Shown here: positions 56,907 to 64,000 of the stretch, piece by piece
Position numbering within the stretch: position 1 is the stretch's first letter
How the letters are laid out: the number at the start of each line of letters is the position of its first letter
Assembly: GCA_034359265.1 (NCBI GenBank)
Contig: CP136894.1
Coordinates: 34,688,501-34,752,500, forward strand
Reading direction: 5' to 3'
Source of the DNA: Canna indica
Taxonomy: Eukaryota; Streptophyta; Magnoliopsida; Zingiberales; Cannaceae
Length of the DNA: 64,000 bases
Made by a program: the position numbers and the translations under genes
Notes under the pieces: generated by a model
Seen by the model: only the letters and a program-made list of their open reading frames with translations
Told to the model about the DNA's origin: nothing
Databases searched by the model: none

Positions 56907-57360
56907 TTTATAGTAATATTTTTTTTGTTTTAGAAATATTTTTATAATTTATTTTTTTTAAAAATTCATTAACTCTCTAAATCTCTTCAAAATTATTTAT
57001 TTTGAAATTTAAAAATGAGTTCTACTAGAAATTTGAAGGGATTTGAAATCCCTCTAAATTTCTTAATTTTTTTTAGCCAAATAGGATATTTTAAATCCTC
57101 CAAACTCTTCTCCTTCGAACCTCTTTGGAATCTTTCGAAACCTTTCATCTAAATATATAGTGTTAATATTTACCCGAGTGGGACAAAAACTACACCAGCT
57201 CGATTATGTGGCGATCTTCCGTTTCTTTAGCTGCTATTGCTATTTCCCTCCGCCTTTCTCTCTCCGCACAGTGGAGCCAATCCTCGTCTCTCTCGCTTTC
57301 TACTTACCACTCACGACAAAGGCCTAGAAATCCGTCTCCAGTGCACTTCAGCGACGCGAG

Positions 57361-60300
57361 ATGCAGCCTTCACGGGGCACTGATTCCCCCTTCGTCGTCG
57401 CCTCCTGCGATAGGAAACGCCGCCTTCGATCCGGTACTCTTCTCTATTCCTCCTCCGTCCCTCCCGCAAAAACCTCTCATCCCGCAAAAACCTGTCTTCC
57501 CGCAAAAATCCCTCTCCCGACCTACCCAGTGTCCGGTGGCCGCATCTCCTCCTCCGCCCCTATTGGCAGGAGCGATCAAGATGAGGATGATCCGAACTAC
57601 AAGGGCACTGATTCCCCCTCCGTCGTCGCCTCCTGCGATAGGAAACGCCGCCTTCGATCCGGTACTCTTCTCTATTCCTCCTCCGTCCCTCTCGCAAAAA
57701 TCCCTCATCCCGCAAAAACCCCTCTTCCCGCAAAAATCCCTCTCCTCACCTACCAGGTGTCCGGTGGCCGCTTCTCCTCCTCCGCCCCTCTTGGCAGGAG
57801 CGGTCAAGATGAGGACGATCTGGACTACAAGGGCACTGATTCCTCCTTCGTCGTCACCTCCGGCGATAGGAAACGTCGCCTTCGATCCGGTACTCTTCTC
57901 TATTCCGCCTCCTCCGTCCCTCCCGCAAAAAACCCTCGTCCCGCAAAAATCCCTCTCCTCACCTACAAGGAACGCCCGGTGTCCGGTGGCCGCTTCTCCT
58001 CCTCCACCCCTCTTGGCAAGAGCGGTCAAGATGAGGACGATCCGGACTACATGCTGTTTCTCAATCAACTTCGCGTGGACGGCAAGTCCTACATCTACGA
58101 GATGGCCGTCGGTGGTTCCGACCCGCCGTTGCACGTCAAGTACGAAGGAGGAGAGAGCGTCGAAGTCGCCGCCGCCCTGTGGCAGCCCAAGAGTCGTCAC
58201 CCGAGAGGCTCGAAGAGAACGGTTTTGGGGAAGGCCAATGAGAGACCGATGCCGGATGAGTCCAACAAAAGGTGGAAAAGGATGAGTTCAGACCCGAACC
58301 CTTGCGAGGTCTTGCATCCGCGTACTCCTGTTTCCTCGAGTAGGGTGGATGCTGGAGTTTCGTTGATCGATGAGGATTACCAGTTGTTCGTAAACAATGT
58401 CAAGGTGCATGACGGTTCGATAATCCTTAAGTGGAAGAAAGAGATTGTTATATACGAGAATATAAATAATAAAGAGAAGGAAGTTGAGGAACAAGAAGGA
58501 CACGTTATGGCAACTGAAATTGAAAAGATAGGGGAGAAAAACGAGTTATATCCTGTTGAGGTGGAAGAAGAACCATCTGGCGTTCCCATTAAGGAAGTTG
58601 AGGAACAAGAAGAACAACACGGTATGGCAACTGAAATTGAAAAGATAGGGGAGAAAAATGAGTTATATCCTGTTGAGGTGGAAGAAGAACCATCTGGCGT
58701 TCCCCTTCAACCTTCCCGTTCCTCAGTAAGTTGCCTGGTGCAGCTAATCTTGACTACATACCTCTGCATATATTTTTGCATTGCTGATATTCCATTTCCT
58801 TGATTCATCTTATGTACTAGGGATCAGAAGAATTGGAAGATCATAGCTGCTTGGTTGAAATACTACGGCGTAAACCTTCTTCGTTTAGGAACAGACTTGT
58901 GGATGCTCTAAGAAAGCCATTTGACAAGAAAGAATATGAGGGCATGATGTCAGATATTGGTATTCGGAAACCAGTGGTCAACTACAGGCATCTGCGTGAT
59001 GATTCCATTCCTTATGCAACAGGTCAATTGGGTTTGTCGTATCTTGATCACTACCCTGGTAAGTGTTAATGCTAATCACATCCTGAGATTGCTATTCATT
59101 TGCTATCTTTTCATGTAATAAGTATCTAACACCTGATGCCCCCTTTTCAGTTTTGATCTTGCATCCTCTGATCTCCTATTCTCGTTTTGTCTCTTGGCCA
59201 ACTTAACATCTAGACATTGATATTGTGTCATAACTTAGGCTTGAGGCAATCCATCTAAAATAAATCTGATTCTCTCTACACATCCAAATATGCACACCTT
59301 ACTACCAATTTGTTTACTTTGCATGGTTAGGTTGTCCTTTATATGTATTCGTCATATTGATATTATTTTCATTTCCTGAAATACAAGTTTAAGCTAGTGT
59401 GATGTTGATTTTTCAGACAATTGTTGCATGAATGGATGAGTTATTAAGTTATCATTATTGTTTCTTCATGTAGATCTTGCAAAATGTATTGCATCAGCAT
59501 CGGATGATCACCACAAAATTCTTTTGCTTCGTGGTTTCTTCTTTTGGTTACAGGTGACTTGTTTTTTTCATTCCTTGTTTAATTTGTTGAAATGTTTATC
59601 TTATTTCTATCAGAATTATTACTGCTATCCTTGTCTCTTTAAGGACATCTAGCATACATCATTTCTTGACATCTCATATGACTATACAATGCAAAATCTC
59701 ATCATAATCTGACAATCAATTATTGCTACTATTGTTTTCCACTTATATTCTTATTTTTCATATAGCTTATTTGTGTGCCATTTACATAGCTGTACAACTT
59801 TTTTATAGACTATTTAACTAGTAAGATGGTTATACATGGATGCATGTTATGTTTGATGACTTAGGTCAATGCATTTCTTATGTGCACAAGAGAGACAGCA
59901 ACATGCCCTTGAACTTATTTGCTCTGCTCCATATTGCATTATATTCTGCTTTGGAATCTGGATAGTTAGAAGATACCAATGGTCAAAATTATAGCCTTAA
60001 ATGAAGCTTTCTTAATCCTATGCTGTATCACTGCATTGTAAAATTTTCTCTCATAGTGTTGTTGATTGCTTTACCTAAGGTAATGCACACAGTTGTTAAT
60101 TTTAAGCTGTAGTACTAACATTAAACGGTGACCAATAAGGAAAATTTGTTCCGAAAGGGGGTAATTTGATATTTAAAGTATTTATTGCTGGTGTGCATGG
60201 TTTCTTTACAGGAATAGTGTTCTACAGCCAACAGAGGAAAGAAAAAAATGATGTTGCATATCCACAAATTGTTGATTCTTGACTATAAGTTACTGAAACA

Positions 60301-63300
60301 TGAAATGCATAACATCAAGAATACGTTAGTTCAATCTTTTCCGTAAGGTAAAATAATATAAAGAACTGCCCAAGGCATAATAAAATAAAAAATTTTCAGT
60401 GCCAAAGTGAATAGGTTGTGAATTATATCAGGTATTGGATTTAGGATGGAATATGTGAACTGAAAATTGATTGTGTGGGAAGTGAACAAGTGTACAGAGC
60501 TCTAAAAAGGAACTTACATATGATGATATGTGGTTGATGAATGGTTGTTTTTACGATATAGGAATTTAGCATCACAATATTTTTCTCTAACTAAGATCAA
60601 GGACATTTTAAGTGAGCATTATTTTGGTTTATTTGCCTTAAATCTTGAATACTGCAATGTTGCTTTATGTCTTCCAAGCATAAATCATTATGTAGTTACA
60701 GAGTACCTTATTTGTGCCTATTGTATGACCTTTTTGCTCTTCACATGATTCCTGGTGGAACTTCATGAAATGGCCACAGGAAGTTTCAAATACTGACATT
60801 AAGGTTATGGCGAACTGTAATGCAATATATATCACTGGTATTAATTTTATTTGTACTAGTGATGATAGCTCTCTTATTTTAAATGAAGCAACATCATCTA
60901 ATTGCTGTCTTGCTAATATCATGGATTTTCAATTGTTATCGCAATTTCTCTTTCTCCTTGAAATTACTTGCTTTTAGAATGGTTATAACAGGAGCTACAA
61001 CTAGCTTCTAAAGTATTATTGAATATTCTTCTGCAGAATGTTGGTTCAAGTGATGCCTTTAGGCCATGGTTACCTGCAATACCTGAATCAAGATATGTAG
61101 CTATGGATGCAGGTGATGGTAAAATTGTGTTTTCACTTAGAATTGATGATTCAGATGGAGAAGAAAATGAAGAGAAGGAAGAGAAGGAAGTTTATGGAGA
61201 AATGGAAGGAGCATTTAATGTTAATGTTCTATTTGAGGAAGGAAAAAGGGTAGGAGAGGAGGTCATAGAAGAATCAATGCCAACTGAAGCCATGTTATGC
61301 GGAAAAGAAAAGGATGTACCTTCTAGTGTGATTGAGATAGAACCACATTGTGATGCTCTTCAACCTTCTAACTTATTGGTAAGTGCATTGACACCAAATG
61401 AAACAACATTATGTGGAAAAGAAAAAGATGTATGTTCTAGTGAAATGGAGAAAAAACCAGATTGTGATCCTCTTCAACCTTCTAATTTATTAGTAAGTGC
61501 AGTGATGCCAACTGGAACCACACGATGTGGAAAAGAAAAAGATGTATGTTCTAGTGAGATGGAGGCAAGACCTGATTGTGATGATATTCAACCTTCTAGT
61601 TTATTGGTAAGTGCAGTAACGCCAACTGAAATGACATTATGTGGAAAAGAAAAAGGTGTATGTTCTATTGAGATGGAGATAAAACCAGATTGTGATCTTC
61701 TTCAACCTTCTAATTTATTAGTAAGTGCAGTGACGCCAACTGAAACCACATTATGTGGAAAAGAAAAAGATGTATGTTCTAGTGAGAAGGAGATAAAACC
61801 AGATTGTGATCCCCTTCAGCCTTCTAATTTATTAGTAAGTGCAGTGATGCCAACTGAAAACACATTATGTGGAAAAGAAAAAGATGTATGTTCTACTGAG
61901 ATGGAGGCACAACCAGATTGTGATGATCATCAACCTTCTAATTTATTAGTATGTGCAGTGATGCCAACTGAAACAACATTACGTGGAAAAGAAAAAGGTG
62001 TATGTTCTAGTAAGATGGAGATGAAACCAGATTGTGATGCTCTTCAACCTTCTAATTTATTAGCAAGTGCAGTGACTCCAGCTGACACGACATTATGTGG
62101 AAAAGGAAAAGATGCATCTTCTAGTGAGATGAGGACTAGACCAGATTGTGATGATCTTCAACCTTCTAATTTATTGGCAAGTGATGTGATGCCAACTGAA
62201 ATGACATTACATGGAAAAGAAAAAGATGTTTGTTCTAGTGAGATGGAGATAAAACCAGATGGTGACCCTCTCCAACCTTCTACTTTATTAGTAAGTGCAG
62301 TGACACCAACTGAAACCACATTATGTGGAAAAGAAAAAAATGTATGTTCTAGTGAGGAGATAAAACAAGATTGTGATCCTCTTCAACCTTCTAATTTATT
62401 AGTAAGTGCAGTGACGCCAACTGAAACCACAATATGTGGTAAAGAAAAAGATGTATGTTCTAGTGAGGAGATAAAACCAGATTGTGATCCTCTTCAACCT
62501 TCTAATTTATTAGTAAGTGCAGTGATGCCAACTGAAAACACATTATGTGGAAAAGAAAAAGATGTATGTTCTACTGAGATGGAGGCACAACCAGATTGTG
62601 ATGATCGTCAACCTTCTAACTTATTAGTATGTGCAGTGACGCCAACTGAAACAACATTATGTGGAAAAGAAAAAGGTGTATGTTCTAGTAAGATGGAGAT
62701 AAAACCAGATTGTGATGCTCTTCAACCTTCTAATTTATTAGTAAGTGCAGTGACTCCAGCTGACACGTCATTATGTGGAAAAGGAAAAGATGCATCTTCT
62801 AGTGAGATGGAGACTAGACCAGATTGTGATGATCTTCAACCTTCTAATTTATTGGTAAGTGATGTGATGCCAACTGAAATGACATTACGTGGAAAAGAAA
62901 AAGTTGTTTGTTCTAGTGAGATGGAGATAGAACCAGATGGTGGCCCTCTCCGACCTTCTAATTTATTAGTAACTGCAGTGACACCAACTGAAACCACATT
63001 TTGTGGAAAAGAAAAAGATGTATGTTCTAGTGAGAAGGAGATAAAACCAGACTGTGATCCTCTTCAACCTTCTAATTTATTAGAAAGTGCAGTGATGCCA
63101 ATTGAAAACACATTTTGTGGAAAAGAAAAAGATGTATGTTCTACTGAGATGGAGACACAACCAGATTGTGATGATCGTCAACCTTCTAATTTATTAGTAT
63201 GTGCAGTGATGCCAACTGAAAGAACATTATGTGGAAAAGGAAAAGGTGTATGTTCTAGTAAGATGGAGATAAAGCCAGATTGTGATGCTCTTCAACCTTC

Positions 63301-64000
63301 TAATTTATTAGTAAGTGCAGTGACTCCAGCTGACACAGCATTATGTGGAAAAGGAAAAGATGCATCTTCTAGTGAGATGGAGACTAGACCAGATTGTGAT
63401 GATCTTCAACCTTCTAATTTATTGGTAAGTGATGTGATGCCAACTGAAATGACATTACGTGGAAAAGAAAAAGTTGTTTATTCTAGTGAGATGGAGATAG
63501 AACCAGATGGTGGCCCTCTCCAACCTTCTAATTTATTAGTAAGTGCAGTGACGCCAACTGAAACCACATTTTGTGGAAAAGAAAAAGATGTATGTTCTAG
63601 TGAGAAGGAGATAAAACCAGATTGTGATCCTCTTCAACCTTCTAATTTATTAGAAAGTGCAGTGATGCCAATTGAAAACACATTGTGTGGAAAAGAAAAA
63701 GATGTATGTTCTACTGAGATGGAGACACAACCAGATTGTGATGATCGTCAACCTTCTAATTTATTAGTATGTGCAGTGACGCCAACTGAAACAACATTAT
63801 GTGGAAAAGAAAAAGGTGTATGTTCTAGTAAGCTGGAGATAAAACTAGATTGTGATGCCCTTCAACCTTCTAATTTATTAGTAATTGCGGTGACTCCAAC
63901 TGAGATGACATTACGTGGAAAAGGAAAAGATGTATCATCTAGTGAGATGGAGACTAGACCAGATTGTGATGATCTTCAACCTTCTAATTTATTGGTAAGT
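57361..64000 (+). CDS. Uncharacterised plant gene with N- and C-terminal tandem repeats, 3' end outside window
   Basis: Exons 57361-58725, 58821-59058, 59474-59553 and 61037 to beyond 64000. All visible introns are GT-AG (95, 415 and 1483 bases) and phases agree, giving at least 1549 residues. Residues about 6-230: three 76-residue repeats (RKRRLRSGTLLYS..SGGRFSSSAPLG). Residues about 230 and 340: two related segments (YMLFLNQLRVDGKSYIYEM and YQLFVNNVKVHDGSI). End of exon 1: two acidic 38-residue units. Exons 2-4: a conserved-looking helical domain (EILRRKPSSFRNRLVDALRK, YLDHYPDLAK, KILLLRGFFFWLQ, AFRPWLPAIPES) that I recall from plant proteins of unknown function. From residue about 640: 24 units of 38 residues. 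The start is the first ATG in this frame. No signal peptide; Lys/Arg-rich repeats suggest a nuclear or nucleic-acid-linked role, but that is a guess. Confidence 0.8.
57376..58050 (+). repeat. Three tandem 228-bp coding repeats
   Basis: Units start at GGCACTGATTCC, positions 57376, 57604 and 57832, a period of exactly 228 bases (76 codons) for the first two steps. Unit 3 has small in-frame changes (KERP added, a shortened AKIP stretch). GC-rich, unlike the rest of the window. Confidence 0.95.
58477..58725 (+). repeat. Two 38-codon acidic units ending exon 1
   Basis: AAGGAAGTTGAGGAACAAGAAG begins at 58477 and again at 58591, 114 bases apart. Both units continue ATEIEKIGEKNELYPVEVEE. The second ends LQPSRSS immediately before the GTAAGT donor at 58726. 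Confidence 0.93.
59554..61036 (+). other. Large third intron of the repeat gene
   Basis: Begins GTGACTTG after the Trp-Leu-Gln codons and ends TTCTGCAG before AATGTTGG. No transposon terminus, RNA gene or long coding frame seen. The short frames in it have no recognisable features. Confidence 0.75.
61271..64000 (+). repeat. 24 tandem 114-bp coding units with a 570-bp higher-order period
   Basis: Units (consensus LCGKEKDVCSSEMEIKPDCD then LQPSNLLVSAVTPTETT) start near 61277, 61390, 61502, 61616 and so on every 114 bases to 63890. Two units, at 62300 and 62411, are one codon shorter. From 62522 a five-unit block repeats at 63092 and 63662, exactly 570 bases apart. All units stay in frame. Most contain GGTAAGT or AGTAAGT within the LLVSAV codons. 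Confidence 0.95.

Larger units (their letters stand above)
55795..57162. mobile_element. MITE with CACTATGTTTGGAT-type ends and TTA duplication
   Basis: Left end CACTATGTTTGGATAA (55795), right end in reverse complement CACTATATATTTAGATG (57162). TTA lies at 55792-55794 and 57163-57165. The subterminal regions hold inverted GGATTTGGAG / CTCCAAA words. TTA duplication plus these ends fit a Tourist-like (PIF/Harbinger) or CACTA-derived MITE; I cannot decide between them. It is interrupted by a hAT derivative (about 56004-56906). Confidence 0.8.

Noticed and set aside
57206..58285. Long forward frame overlapping the start of the repeat gene, and a 276-codon reverse frame at 57370-58200
   Set aside because: Both exist because the 228-bp GC-rich repeat has a length divisible by three and happens to lack stops. 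Only the frame starting at 57361 leads into the conserved-looking domain and phase-consistent introns.
61271..64000. Regularly spaced repeats resembling a CRISPR-like or satellite array
   Set aside because: The units are contiguous, coding and in frame with an upstream exon; there are no unique spacers.

Overview
The window is repeat-dense nuclear DNA of a flowering plant. The evidence is host genes with GT-AG introns, one encoding an ALMT-type anion channel, and plant LTR-retrotransposon, hAT, CACTA and TRIM families. Two host genes are visible. An apparently intact six-exon aluminium-activated malate transporter (ALMT) family gene lies at 14461-16762. A plant gene of unknown function starts at 57361 and runs off the right edge; its last visible exon is a tandem array of 38-residue repeats. 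Most of the rest is transposable elements (TEs) inserted into one another, and many borders can be set to the base from target-site duplications (TSDs). Layout: 1-1180 is a minus-strand LTR of a Sirevirus-like Copia element, cut by the window edge. 3103-7918 is a small CACTA-type element holding a solo Gypsy LTR (3421-7892), which holds a hAT MITE (3510-4099) and a Sirevirus-like solo LTR (4740-6123). 7922-13398 is very AT-rich with Helitron-like ends and duplicated blocks, followed by a second hAT MITE (13407-13958) and the ALMT gene. 17543-26989 is a short-LTR Copia element whose integrase is split by a 5.86-kb hAT transposon (19902-25758); the hAT has an almost intact transposase gene and a captured piece of an isoflavone-reductase-like (NmrA-fold) gene. 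A 307-bp TRIM (28016-28322) and a truncated minus-strand Copia (28435-30345) follow. About 30390-38392 is a decayed CACTA transposon split by another solo Gypsy LTR (33113-35645). 38393-54992 is a minus-strand chromodomain Gypsy element (Tekay/Del-like) whose gag is split by a 7.76-kb non-autonomous Sirevirus-like element (44281-52038) that has gag but no pol, plus an unrelated downstream ORF. 55320-57165 holds a degenerate hAT, a TTA-flanked MITE and a hAT derivative inside it. The two host genes share no visible pathway. The other coding pieces are TE proteins (gag, protease, integrase, reverse transcriptase/RNase H, transposases), nearly all broken. The most unusual items are the repeat gene at the right edge, whose 38-residue unit seems to be shared by exon 1 and exon 4 together with its splice-donor sequence; the gene-capturing hAT; and the arrays of palindromic GGTCGACC motifs just upstream of the TATA box in all four Sirevirus-like LTRs. 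All family names come from reading motifs by eye; no database search was possible.
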